Source: JADFUS01 sp964368765
GTDB taxonomy: Bacteria > Bacteroidota > Bacteroidia > Bacteroidales > Rikenellaceae
Assembly: GCA_964368765.1 (NCBI GenBank)
Contig: CAYJCU010000015.1
Coordinates: forward strand, 1-32,193
Reading direction: 5' to 3'
DNA length: 32,193 nucleotides
Part shown: positions 16,563 through 24,976 of the stretch, piece by piece
How positions within the stretch are numbered: position 1 is the first letter of the stretch
Layout: each line of letters begins with the position of its first letter
Position numbers and translations under genes: made by a program
Notes under the pieces: model-generated
Database searches by the model: none
What the model was told of the DNA's origin: nothing
Seen by the model: the letters and a program-made list of their open reading frames with translations, nothing else

Positions 16563-17615
16563 ATGAATAGCAATAATTACTGTGTAATAATGGCAGGTGG
16601 CGTAGGAAGCCGCTTTTGGCCTATGAGCACACCTAGTTTACCAAAGCAGTTTGTAGATATTATGGGCACTGGCAAATCATTTATTCGCCAGACGTATGAG
16701 CGTTTTTTGGATGTTGCGCCAACAGAGAATTTTTTGATTCTTACAAATAACGCATATAAAGAACTTGTACTTAAAGAGATACCAGAACTTAATGAAAGTC
16801 AGGTATTGTGCGAACCATGTCGTAGGAATACTGCTCCTTGTATTCTTTATGCTGCTAATCGTATCAATGCAATTAACCCGAATGCTAATATGGTTGTAAC
16901 TCCGTCAGATCACTTAGTGATAGGAGAGAGAGAGTTTACTCGTGTTATTAATGAGTCGATAGAGTTTATTGGCAATAGCAATAGGTTAATGACAATAGGT
17001 ATTAAGCCAACAAGACCAGAGATAGGCTATGGCTACATACAGGTTAATAATCGTGATGTTACAGAAATATCTAAGGTTAAAACTTTTACAGAGAAACCAT
17101 CATTAGACTTGGCCGAGAAATTTGTTGAATGCGGAGAGTTTTTCTGGAATTCAGGTATATTTATCTGGAGTGTTGAGACTATCCTTAACTCATTCAAAAT
17201 GTATCAAGAGGAGTTATATAATACATTTGCCGAGGGGAGAGAGTTTTATAATACAGATAAAGAGCAGGCATTTATTAATGATGCTTTCCCTAAGTGTGAG
17301 AATATCTCGATAGACTATGGTATTATGGAACTTTCAAATAGTGTTTATGTATATCCAGCAGAATTTGGGTGGAGTGATATAGGTACTTGGGGCTCTCTTT
17401 TTGAAAATTCTGTGAAGGATAGAAGTAATAACTCGGTTACAGGCAGTCGTACAAAATGCTTTGATGTTGAGAACTCTATTATAAGGGTTAGTAACAATAA
17501 AATAGCTATTGTTGAGGGGCTTAAAGATTATATTGTAGTTGAGAATGAGAAAGCACTGCTTATATGCTCAAAACATAATGAGCAAATGATAAAATATTAT
17601 TCAGAAGAGTTATAG
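16563..17615 (+). CDS. manC: Mannose-1-phosphate guanylyltransferase
   Basis: Predicted to make GDP-mannose from GTP and mannose-1-phosphate for polysaccharide or glycan synthesis. The 350 residues form only the nucleotidyltransferase part; the C-terminal phosphomannose isomerase domain of bifunctional ManC/AlgA is absent, which is normal in Bacteroidota. Motifs are MAGGVGSRFWPMS at 10-22 with Lys28 (LPKQFVDI), VTPSDHLV, the FTEKPSLDLAEKF region, FFWNSGIFIW and FGWSDIGTW. The stop codon is followed 7 nt later by the next ATG, so it is co-transcribed with the glutaminyl cyclase gene. No other sugar nucleotide gene is adjacent. Confidence 0.94.
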   Translation: MNSNNYCVIMAGGVGSRFWPMSTPSLPKQFVDIMGTGKSFIRQTYERFLDVAPTENFLILTNNAYKELVLKEIPELNESQVLCEPCRRNTAPCILYAANRINAINPNANMVVTPSDHLVIGEREFTRVINESIEFIGNSNRLMTIGIKPTRPEIGYGYIQVNNRDVTEISKVKTFTEKPSLDLAEKFVECGEFFWNSGIFIWSVETILNSFKMYQEELYNTFAEGREFYNTDKEQAFINDAFPKCENISIDYGIMELSNSVYVYPAEFGWSDIGTWGSLFENSVKDRSNNSVTGSRTKCFDVENSIIRVSNNKIAIVEGLKDYIVVENEKALLICSKHNEQMIKYYSEEL

Positions 17616-17622
17616 AGTGTAT

Positions 17623-18723
17623 ATGAAGAGAGCGAGTTTGTTAGTATGGTTTTTTATCGTTATTGTTGCGTGTGGAGGGAGTAAAGTTACAAATACTGCC
17701 ACCCCTGCTAGTGTGGGTAGTAATATTACTTCTAACAGTGAAATAAATAATGACAAAAAGAGAGTTAAGGTAACAACTAGTGCACCCGATTTTATTAAGC
17801 AGGGAGAGAGTGTAACTATTAAGTATGATGCAAATGAGAGTATAGACTCTGCGGTGCTTTATATCAGAAATCAGCGTGTTAGTGCAACTGCTATCAATAA
17901 CGGGTGGAGAGTAAATACCACGCTTGAGACTCGTGTTGGAAATACAAACTATAAGGTTGTGGTATATAAAGATGGGTTGGATTATTCAACACTAGGTAAA
18001 TATCTTGTCATCTCAGGCATAACAACAGAAAAATATGTAGCTAAAGCAGTTAAGAGCTATACACATAATACTGATGCATATACTCAAGGCCTTGAGTTCT
18101 ATAATGGTAAATTATATGAGAGTAGTGGAGAGTATGGCAAATCATTTGTGCAGATAATGGATTTTCCATCTATGAAAGTGAATAAAAGAGTTGCTCTAGA
18201 GAGTAAATATTTTGGAGAGGGCTTGACTATTCTCAACGATGCTGTGTATGTTATTACGTGGCGTGAAAATAGTTGCTTCATTTTGTCGCCAACAGATCTT
18301 TCAATAATAAAAGAGATGTCGTATAATGGCGAGGGTTGGGGCATAACTAATGACGGAGAGTATCTATATATGAGCGATGGCTCTCAATATATTTATAAAA
18401 TAGACCCAACAGATTTTAAGCAGGTTGATAGGCTAGAGGTTATTCAAGGTGGCTCTATGATATATAATATCAATGAGATGGAGTGGATTGATGGTGAGAT
18501 ATGGGCCAATATATACACTACTAATGATATTGTAAAGATAAATCCTAAGACAGGAGTAGTCACAGGGGTTATAGATGCTAGCGGATTATTAAGTGCCAAT
18601 GACTATAACAACAATACAGATGTACTAAATGGTATTGCCTACGATAGAGCAACAAAAAAGGTATATCTTACAGGAAAAAATTGGCCTAAACTTTTTGAGG
18701 TAGCAATTGAAAAAGTGAAGTAG
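17623..18723 (+). CDS. Glutaminyl-peptide cyclotransferase lipoprotein
   Basis: Predicted to convert N-terminal glutamine to pyroglutamate on exported proteins. From the ATG at 17623 the protein has 366 residues; a GTG at 17617 adds two residues and is less likely. A lipoprotein signal ends at Cys17 (VIVAC), so it is anchored in the cell envelope. An Ig-like beta-rich linker (about 35-130) is followed by the beta-propeller QC domain (about 140-365): YTQGLEFYNGKLYESSGEYG, YFGEGLTIL, NGEGWGITNDG, INEMEWIDGEIWANIY and VLNGIAYD are all family hallmarks. Bacteroidota export many proteins with N-terminal Gln after signal cleavage (see the LLA-QE and SA-QS cleavage sites in this window), which are plausible substrates. 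Confidence 0.88.
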   Translation: MKRASLLVWFFIVIVACGGSKVTNTATPASVGSNITSNSEINNDKKRVKVTTSAPDFIKQGESVTIKYDANESIDSAVLYIRNQRVSATAINNGWRVNTTLETRVGNTNYKVVVYKDGLDYSTLGKYLVISGITTEKYVAKAVKSYTHNTDAYTQGLEFYNGKLYESSGEYGKSFVQIMDFPSMKVNKRVALESKYFGEGLTILNDAVYVITWRENSCFILSPTDLSIIKEMSYNGEGWGITNDGEYLYMSDGSQYIYKIDPTDFKQVDRLEVIQGGSMIYNINEMEWIDGEIWANIYTTNDIVKINPKTGVVTGVIDASGLLSANDYNNNTDVLNGIAYDRATKKVYLTGKNWPKLFEVAIEKVK

Positions 18724-18728
18724 TATTT

Positions 18729-19856
18729 ATGATAGATATTGATTGTCAATTCATACAAAATATGATTGATGTTAGGCACTACCTGCATCAAAACCCTGAG
18801 CTATCATTTAAAGAGTTCAATACTTGTAAGTTTTTAAAGCAAGAACTCGGAAAATATGGTATTAGCTATCAAGAGGTTGCCGAGACTGGTATTGTTGCCG
18901 TTGTTGAGGGTGCTCTCGATGGTTATGATAGGGTTATTCGTGCGGATATAGATGCGCTACCTATTGTTGAGTGTAATAATCTTGATTATGCTTCAACTAA
19001 TGGGGCGATGCATGCCTGTGGGCACGATATTCACACTACTGTGCTTTTAGGTACCCTTGTATGGTTATCTCAAAATAGAGAGCAGCTTAAAGGTCGTATT
19101 ATAGGAGTTTTCCAGCCAGGAGAAGAGGTTGCCCCTGGTGGAGCATCGCTCATTCTTGATAGCGGTGTATTAGATGGCTATGATATTAAGGCGGCGTATG
19201 CCTTACACACTGCTCATGATATGCCAGTAGGAGAGTTTGGCGTTAAGATAGGAGAGTATATGGCATCTACGGCAGAAATGCGTGTTGAGGTATGCGGAGT
19301 AGGTGGTCATGCTGCTCTAATACCCGATGATGATAATACAATAACAGATGTAGCGCAGATAATACTTAAAATTAGTGAAATATCATCTAAATATTCCAAT
19401 TCAATACTTAAATTTGGGAATATTATCACCAATAGCACAACAAATATAGTCCCAATTAACGTTATTATGGAGGGAACGGTTAGGGCTATGGCTGTTTCTA
19501 AACGCAAAGAGATAGAGCGAGAGATTATAGAGGTAGTAAAGTCTATAGCTCCTAGTTCTAAAATTAGCTTTAGTAGTGGATACCCACCAATATATAATAA
19601 TGAAGACTTAGCAACAAAATGTTTGACCGTTTTAAGTGACAATTTTGGAGAGGGGAGTGTTAAACCACTCAATATAAGAATGACAGCAGATGATTTTGGT
19701 TTTTTCTCAGAGAGATACCCATCTTTCTATTACAGATTAGGTGTTAGTGAGGGCGTTTTAAAAGATAGTAACCCCCACACACCCTATTATATTGCATCGG
19801 ATAACTCGATCGAGTATGGTATAAAGTCAATGATTTTATTAATTTCACAGATTTAA
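18729..19856 (+). CDS. M20 family amidohydrolase
   Basis: A cytoplasmic metallo-hydrolase of the M20D group (hippurate/N-acyl amino acid/IAA-conjugate hydrolases), 375 residues. It opens with RHYLHQNPELSFKEF, then RADIDALPI near 71-79 and the metal-binding GAMHACGHDIHT at 92-103 (Cys97 and His99 as the likely metal-bridging pair). QPGEE at 129-133 carries the catalytic Glu, ALHTAHDMPVG a further His, and NPHTPYY near the C terminus the last ligand. The satellite dimerisation domain lies around 180-290. The exact acyl substrate cannot be told. It is the last gene of the mqnA operon, 5 nt after the cyclase stop; no clear hairpin follows. Confidence 0.9.
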   Translation: MIDIDCQFIQNMIDVRHYLHQNPELSFKEFNTCKFLKQELGKYGISYQEVAETGIVAVVEGALDGYDRVIRADIDALPIVECNNLDYASTNGAMHACGHDIHTTVLLGTLVWLSQNREQLKGRIIGVFQPGEEVAPGGASLILDSGVLDGYDIKAAYALHTAHDMPVGEFGVKIGEYMASTAEMRVEVCGVGGHAALIPDDDNTITDVAQIILKISEISSKYSNSILKFGNIITNSTTNIVPINVIMEGTVRAMAVSKRKEIEREIIEVVKSIAPSSKISFSSGYPPIYNNEDLATKCLTVLSDNFGEGSVKPLNIRMTADDFGFFSERYPSFYYRLGVSEGVLKDSNPHTPYYIASDNSIEYGIKSMILLISQI

Positions 19857-19920
19857 TGTAACTCAATATAAATATGAATAATATTATAAGTCAATAAACA
19901 ATATATATTATTATTTTAAG

Positions 19921-19934
19921 TTATAGTACTATAA
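19921..19934. promoter_or_regulatory. Perfect 14-bp palindrome upstream of the tldD promoter
   Basis: TTATAGTACTATAA is a perfect palindrome 20 nt upstream of the -33 element. It is well placed for a regulator, but in sequence this AT-rich several such palindromes are expected by chance in the window. Confidence 0.25.
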
Positions 19935-19953
19935 TTAAAAATAAATATATATA

Positions 19954-19985
19954 TTTGGTTATTTGATTTTTTTTAAATACCTTTG
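19954..19985 (+). promoter_or_regulatory. Promoter of the tldD-tldE pair
   Basis: TTTG (19954-19957), a 20-nt spacer and TACCTTTG (19978-19985), an exact consensus. The leader to the ATG at 20098 is about 105 nt, long for this genome, and A/T rich without a strong hairpin. Confidence 0.85.
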
Positions 19986-20097
19986 CCACACAAAATAGAG
20001 GTGTAATTGAATAAATTAATAAACAAACAAATAATAATCAATGTGTTACATTAGAACTGCCTAGTTTTTTTGCACACGTTAAAATTAAATTAAACGT

Positions 20098-21780
20098 ATG
20101 AAACTTAAAATTGTTTTATTGAGCATTTCTATGCTTATGTCGTTTAGCAGTCATCTATTAGCTCAAGAGAGCGATAAGCTACTAAACATTTTACGCTCAG
20201 AGTTAAATGAGCAGTACAAAGAGTTACAAACTAAGGAGATGCCTCCTTATTTGATGAGTTATAGAGTTGTTGATCAGAAGAAATGGGTTGTAGGATCTTC
20301 TTTTGGTAATCTTGAGACTGAGAACTACTCTCAATCACGTACATTAATGCCACAAATTCGTATTGGTGATATGGAGCTTGATAACATGAAGGATAACTTC
20401 TCTGGTGGTCAAGGTTTAGCTTCATTACCTATTGATGCTTCAGTATTAGGCGAAGAGGCTATACGTCAAGCGATTTGGGATGAGTCTAAGAACAGATATG
20501 AGGCGGCTCTTTCTGCTTACCAATATGTGAAGTCAAAAGAGGCTACTCAGGTAGAGAAATCAGATAAAGCTCCTGCTTATGGTGTAGCTGAGGTTGAGCA
20601 ATATTATGAGCCACAACTTACTATGGGTGCTGATTATGTAAATCTTTCTGCTTGGGCTACTCGTCTTAACGAACTTACAGAAGTATTCAAATATAACGGA
20701 CATGTTATTAGTGCTAATGCTTACTTCACTTTCTTAGTTGAGAGACGTTATTTTATCGATACAGATGGTCGTGAGATTGTACAAAACCTACCTTATTGCC
20801 GTGTAATGGTAATGGCTAGCATCAAAGCTGAGGATGGTATGGTTTTACCACTTAACCTATCTTACTTCACTTATGATCCAGCAGATCTTCCAACTCAAGA
20901 GAAGTTAATGGCTGATACTAAAGAGTTATATGCTAAGTTAGTTGAGCTACGTACAGCTCCAGTTGTAGATCCATTTACAGGTCCAGCTATCCTTTCAGGT
21001 GAGGCTAGTGGTGTATTCTTCCACGAGATTTTCGGTCACCGTATCGAGGGTCGTAGACTAAAAAGCGAGACAGATGGTCAGACATTCAAGAAGATGGTAG
21101 GCGAGTTCGTTCTTCCAGAGACTATGCACGTTTATGATGATCCAACTATCAAGAAATATGCTGGTCAAGATCTAAACGGTTATTATAAGTTCGATGACGA
21201 GGGTGTTAGAGGCGAGCGTGTACATGTTGTTAAGAAGGGTAAATTAAACGATTTCCTAATGACTCGTACTCCTATCGATAACTTCCCTAAGAGTAATGGT
21301 CATGCACGTGGTATGGGTCCACTAGATCCAGTATCTCGTCAATCTAACCTTATTATCGAGACAGATGATCACAAAACAGATAAAGAGTTACGTGCTCTAT
21401 TAATCAAAGAGATCAAGAAGCAAGAGAAAGATTTTGGTTTCTTCTTTAAGGAGGTAACTGGTGGTCTTACTTTCACAGGTAAGGGTGGTATCAACTCTTT
21501 CGACGTAGATCCGCTAGAGGTTTATAAAGTTTATGCTGATGGTCGTCCAGATGAGTTAGTAAGAGGTGTTAAGCTTATTGGTACTCCACTTTCTATGTTC
21601 TCTAACATTATTCATGCAGGTGGTCAAGCTGAGGTATTTACTGGTATGTGTGGTGCTGAGTCGGGTAGTATTCCTGTAACAGCTATCTCTCCTTACTTAT
21701 TAGTTAATAAAGTAGAGGTACAGCGTGTTGATAAGTCACAAGACCTTCCACGTATTCTTCCAACTCCAGTAGTTAAATAG
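20098..21780 (+). CDS. Exported TldD-type metalloprotease
   Basis: A 560-residue member of the TldD/PmbA family, catalytic type. A signal peptide (MKLKIVLLSISMLMSFSSHL, cleavage after LLA before QES) sends it out of the cytoplasm, unlike cytoplasmic E. coli TldD. The zinc motif HExxxH is intact at residues 309-314 (HEIFGH, followed by RIEGRR). The family C-terminal features FTGKGGINSFDVDPLEVYKV and GGQAEVFTGMCGAESGSIPV are also present. TldD cleaves small or unfolded peptides as a heterodimer with an inactive TldE partner, which the next gene (42 nt downstream) would supply. Codon use favours GGT and CGT, as in the ribosomal genes at the window end, suggesting strong expression. Confidence 0.9.
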   Translation: MKLKIVLLSISMLMSFSSHLLAQESDKLLNILRSELNEQYKELQTKEMPPYLMSYRVVDQKKWVVGSSFGNLETENYSQSRTLMPQIRIGDMELDNMKDNFSGGQGLASLPIDASVLGEEAIRQAIWDESKNRYEAALSAYQYVKSKEATQVEKSDKAPAYGVAEVEQYYEPQLTMGADYVNLSAWATRLNELTEVFKYNGHVISANAYFTFLVERRYFIDTDGREIVQNLPYCRVMVMASIKAEDGMVLPLNLSYFTYDPADLPTQEKLMADTKELYAKLVELRTAPVVDPFTGPAILSGEASGVFFHEIFGHRIEGRRLKSETDGQTFKKMVGEFVLPETMHVYDDPTIKKYAGQDLNGYYKFDDEGVRGERVHVVKKGKLNDFLMTRTPIDNFPKSNGHARGMGPLDPVSRQSNLIIETDDHKTDKELRALLIKEIKKQEKDFGFFFKEVTGGLTFTGKGGINSFDVDPLEVYKVYADGRPDELVRGVKLIGTPLSMFSNIIHAGGQAEVFTGMCGAESGSIPVTAISPYLLVNKVEVQRVDKSQDLPRILPTPVVK

Positions 21781-21822
21781 GTATTGCATATAAATTAAGA
21801 AAAAGAAAATTTAAAATAAGTT

Positions 21823-23499
21823 ATGACTAGTTTAAAGAAAATAATATTAGTTGCGTTAGCATTACCTATCTCATTACAGGTATCAGCGCAAAGCTTCGAT
21901 AGTAAGGTTGTTACAAAAGCAATGCAAGAGGAGCTAGAGAGAAATGTTAGCACATTAATGCTACCTGGTAGCACTCAACCATTCTTTATGGATTACGCAT
22001 TTGTTGGCGGTGAGAGTGTTGCTATTAAAGCAGCAAATGGTGCTATCCTTACAACATCAGTTAAGCCTAGATACAACAACTTCGCTTCAGTAGGCCTTAA
22101 GTTAGGTGATTACTACCGTACAAGTGATGTTCGTTATGGTATACCAGATAACGCATCTGCAGTACCAATGAATGCTGATGCTGATGCAGTTAAGCGTGCT
22201 TTATGGAATATTTCAGATGAGGCTTACAAGGCTGCTGTTAATATGAATAGCCAAAAGCAAAACTTCTTAATGCAGAATCCACGTACAGGTGAGATGGCTG
22301 ATTTAGCAGATTTCGAGGAGATAAGTGTTTCTGAACTTAAATCTGATGTTAGTGCTCCACTAGCTTCTGTAAACCTAGATATTGCACAGTGGGAAAATAA
22401 CCTACGTAAGTTATCTGCTATTTTTAATAACTACAAAGAGATTAATAACTCTGAGGTTGTTATTACTATGGAGGCTAAGAATATCATAAGAGTAACTTCT
22501 GAGGGTGTAGCAAGAAATGAGTCTGTAACTGTTGTAAATCTTATTTACAGTGCTGCGGTATTCACTCCAGAGGGACAAAGCATGGCTGATAACGTGGTTA
22601 TCACTAAGCTAACTCTTGATGAGTTACCATCTATGGAGAAATTAGAGGAGAATATCAATAAGTTTGCTAAAAACTTAATCGAGTATGCTTCTGCTGAGTA
22701 TATGGGTCTTCGTTATAGCGGTCCAGTTCTATTCATGAATGGTTCTGCTGCTGGTATCCTTAATAACCAAATTATTGGTAGCTTATCAGCGGTTCGTCCT
22801 CAAGAGGGTGGTCAGCTAGGTGGTGCTGCATTTGGTAAGCGCTTAAATGAGCAGATTATTGATAAGCGTATCACTATCAAGAACTACACTACTATGAAAG
22901 AGTATAACGGTACTAAGTTATATGGTAGCTATGATGTAGATGCAGAGGGTGTTGTTCCTGCTGCTGAGATGTTACTTATTGAGAATGGTGCTATTAAGAT
23001 GTTAATGAATGGTCGTATCCCAGCTGAGGGTGCTGCTAATTCAACAGGAAGTAACAGATTTACAGTTTATGGTCCTATGTCTCAATATGGTGTATTAAGC
23101 GTAGCTCCTGGTACAATTCACTACCAAATTTCTAAAGGTACTAAAGAGGCTTCTATGAAGAAAGCACTTCTTAAGTTAGCTAAGAAAGAGAAGAGTGAGT
23201 TTGCATATATCGTTAAGGGTTTATCTGCTTATGCTCCAAAGATTTATAGAGTAAATGTTAAGACTGGCGAAGAGACACTAATCAGAGGTGCAAGAATTGG
23301 TGCTGTACAGTTATCAAAACTTAAAGAGCTAGCAGCTATTTCTGCTGAAGAGGAGGTAGTAAATACTTTATCTCCAAATGGAACTCTATTCTCTTTTATT
23401 GCTCCTAAGTCTATCATCGTTAATGATGTTGAGATTGTTAAGTCTGGTGATCCTAAAACTAAGGTTACTCACTTAACTGCTCCACTAAGAAGAAAATAA
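21823..23499 (+). CDS. Exported TldE/PmbA-type partner, no zinc motif
   Basis: A 558-residue paralogue of the preceding gene with its own signal peptide (ending LQVSA before QSF). In the segment matching the catalytic helix, HEIFGH is replaced by NQIIGS (residues 315-320), so it cannot bind zinc in the same way. The flanking pattern (SGPVLFMNGSAAGILNNQ against TGPAILSGEASGVFFHEI) shows the two are homologous end to end. This active/inactive pairing matches cytoplasmic TldD/TldE, so it is probably the structural partner. It shares one transcript with the preceding gene and ends at the hairpin at 23521-23553. Confidence 0.88.
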   Translation: MTSLKKIILVALALPISLQVSAQSFDSKVVTKAMQEELERNVSTLMLPGSTQPFFMDYAFVGGESVAIKAANGAILTTSVKPRYNNFASVGLKLGDYYRTSDVRYGIPDNASAVPMNADADAVKRALWNISDEAYKAAVNMNSQKQNFLMQNPRTGEMADLADFEEISVSELKSDVSAPLASVNLDIAQWENNLRKLSAIFNNYKEINNSEVVITMEAKNIIRVTSEGVARNESVTVVNLIYSAAVFTPEGQSMADNVVITKLTLDELPSMEKLEENINKFAKNLIEYASAEYMGLRYSGPVLFMNGSAAGILNNQIIGSLSAVRPQEGGQLGGAAFGKRLNEQIIDKRITIKNYTTMKEYNGTKLYGSYDVDAEGVVPAAEMLLIENGAIKMLMNGRIPAEGAANSTGSNRFTVYGPMSQYGVLSVAPGTIHYQISKGTKEASMKKALLKLAKKEKSEFAYIVKGLSAYAPKIYRVNVKTGEETLIRGARIGAVQLSKLKELAAISAEEEVVNTLSPNGTLFSFIAPKSIIVNDVEIVKSGDPKTKVTHLTAPLRRK

Positions 23500-23520
23500 T
23501 CATTAGATTATATATAATAT

Positions 23521-23553
23521 TAAATGAGGCTCTCAATTTGGGAGCCTCATTTA
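23521..23553 (+). terminator. Terminator after the tldD-tldE pair
   Basis: A perfect 12-bp stem (TAAATGAGGCTC 23521-23532 with 23542-23553) extends by a T-G and a C-G pair around a 5-nt loop. The right arm ends in TTTA and further T-rich sequence. Confidence 0.85.
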
Positions 23554-23576
23554 TTGGTTTATATTTAGACGTGCTA

Positions 23577-23608
23577 TTTGTATTTATATAATAAATTTGT
23601 TACCTTTG
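23577..23608 (+). promoter_or_regulatory. Promoter of the DUF4836-like/ABC operon
   Basis: TTTG (23577-23580), a 20-nt spacer and TACCTTTG (23601-23608), an exact consensus with the same spacing and -7 box as the tldD promoter. The ATG at 23631 lies about 15 nt after the expected start. Confidence 0.85.
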
Positions 23609-23630
23609 TAAAAATTTAACAACTGATAAT

Positions 23631-24971
23631 ATGGTAAAGCGAATATCTAAAAGTGCAGTTTTATTAATGCTGTTTTTATCTATTGCACTAGGTGCATCGG
23701 CACAAGCAAAAGGGGTGTTTAAACTTATTCCCAATGAGTTTGAGTTTGCTGTAAATATTAATATTGCAAACATAAAGAGTAAGGGTAAGATTACAACTGA
23801 GCAGTTAGCATCACAAATTTTAGGAAAGAAAGAGAGTGTTATTATTTTGGCGGCAGATGAAGAGGAGCCGTTATTGCTATTTGTAACCGATAACTATTTG
23901 GGTTTTGTCTCTAAGAGTAGCCGTAAAAGCGGGGTTAATTCGATAGTAGACACCTATCTTACAAATGAGAGTAAGAGGTACAAGGTGGGCAATTATAGTG
24001 TTATAGATAATGGAGATAGTGGGGTATTGGCTCACCATGATTTATACTCTATACTTCTACTGCCAACATCCTCTGATTTGAGTAGTAGTCACAGTGATAT
24101 TTTAGATAATATTATTAAAAAAGGTGGCACAAACTCTAAACTATCTGAATTTGCTAGTAGTGATAGTGATATAACTGTTATGGATATGAGTACTATCAAT
24201 ACTATCAATTTTGAGAAGGGTAAGATAGTTATTGATGTTGAAAGATTTAGTGGTTCTAATGAGTCTAAAGTGTCGGGTAAGCTTAATGATTATCTGATAA
24301 ATAATTTGGCATGTTTCTTTACTGCCAATATTAAGGATGGCGATATTGATAAACTATTTGTTAATCCTCTTTATCAAATGTTGGGTATTGGAAGTATTGA
24401 TTATGGTGATGTTAAAGATATATTATCAAAGATTGACGGTGATATTGCTTTTGGTGCAGATGCAACTGCAATGCAGTTATCGCTACTTGCGGAGGTGAAG
24501 GATAACACTATTTTGCAAGATGTTAATAAATTTGTGGCTAAAGAGTTGGGTGCTCCTACCCCTAATGGTAAGAATCAATATATGATTAGTTACGGTTTTA
24601 TAACAATATATTATGGTATTAAAGATAACCTACTCTACTTCACAACGGTTAAGTTCACTTATGATGCTGTTATGCGAGGAAGAGCCGTTTCGCCAAATTA
24701 CAATAACTCTATTTTTGCGAAGAAGATAGCTAACGGTAATGGTGGGGTATTCATTAATTTAGGCACTCTGAAAAGTAGTCCTATATTAGCTCCTATAATT
24801 GCTACATGGGTTATGGGGGCATCTAACCCTATGGGAAATAAGCTTGTACCTATTATTTTCAATATAAATTCTGTTGAAATATTTGACGGTAAAGATAAAA
24901 CAGGGGCTGAAATATCGATGATTAAACCAGAGGTGAACGCTTTAGAACAGATAATTAATCAATTAAAATAA
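23631..24971 (+). CDS. Exported DUF4836-like protein
   Basis: A 446-residue secreted protein with a type I signal peptide (ending LGASAQAKG). It is a diverged paralogue of the next gene: both share QYMISxGxxxxYYGxxxNxLYFTT (here about residues 310-335) and AVSPNYxxSxFAKxIxxxxGG (about 350-375), and both begin with a segment on LIPNE or LLPENT and a sensing-like N-terminal half. The pattern resembles the DUF4836 lipoproteins of Bacteroidales, whose function is unknown, but this member lacks a lipobox Cys and would be soluble in the periplasm or further out. It lies 5 nt before its paralogue in the same operon. Confidence 0.7.
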   Translation: MVKRISKSAVLLMLFLSIALGASAQAKGVFKLIPNEFEFAVNINIANIKSKGKITTEQLASQILGKKESVIILAADEEEPLLLFVTDNYLGFVSKSSRKSGVNSIVDTYLTNESKRYKVGNYSVIDNGDSGVLAHHDLYSILLLPTSSDLSSSHSDILDNIIKKGGTNSKLSEFASSDSDITVMDMSTINTINFEKGKIVIDVERFSGSNESKVSGKLNDYLINNLACFFTANIKDGDIDKLFVNPLYQMLGIGSIDYGDVKDILSKIDGDIAFGADATAMQLSLLAEVKDNTILQDVNKFVAKELGAPTPNGKNQYMISYGFITIYYGIKDNLLYFTTVKFTYDAVMRGRAVSPNYNNSIFAKKIANGNGGVFINLGTLKSSPILAPIIATWVMGASNPMGNKLVPIIFNINSVEIFDGKDKTGAEISMIKPEVNALEQIINQLK

Positions 24972-24976
24972 AGAAA

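Noticed and set aside
17617..17622. GTG start two codons before the glutaminyl cyclase ATG
   Set aside because: The ATG at 17623 gives a normal lipoprotein signal and needs no rare start codon.
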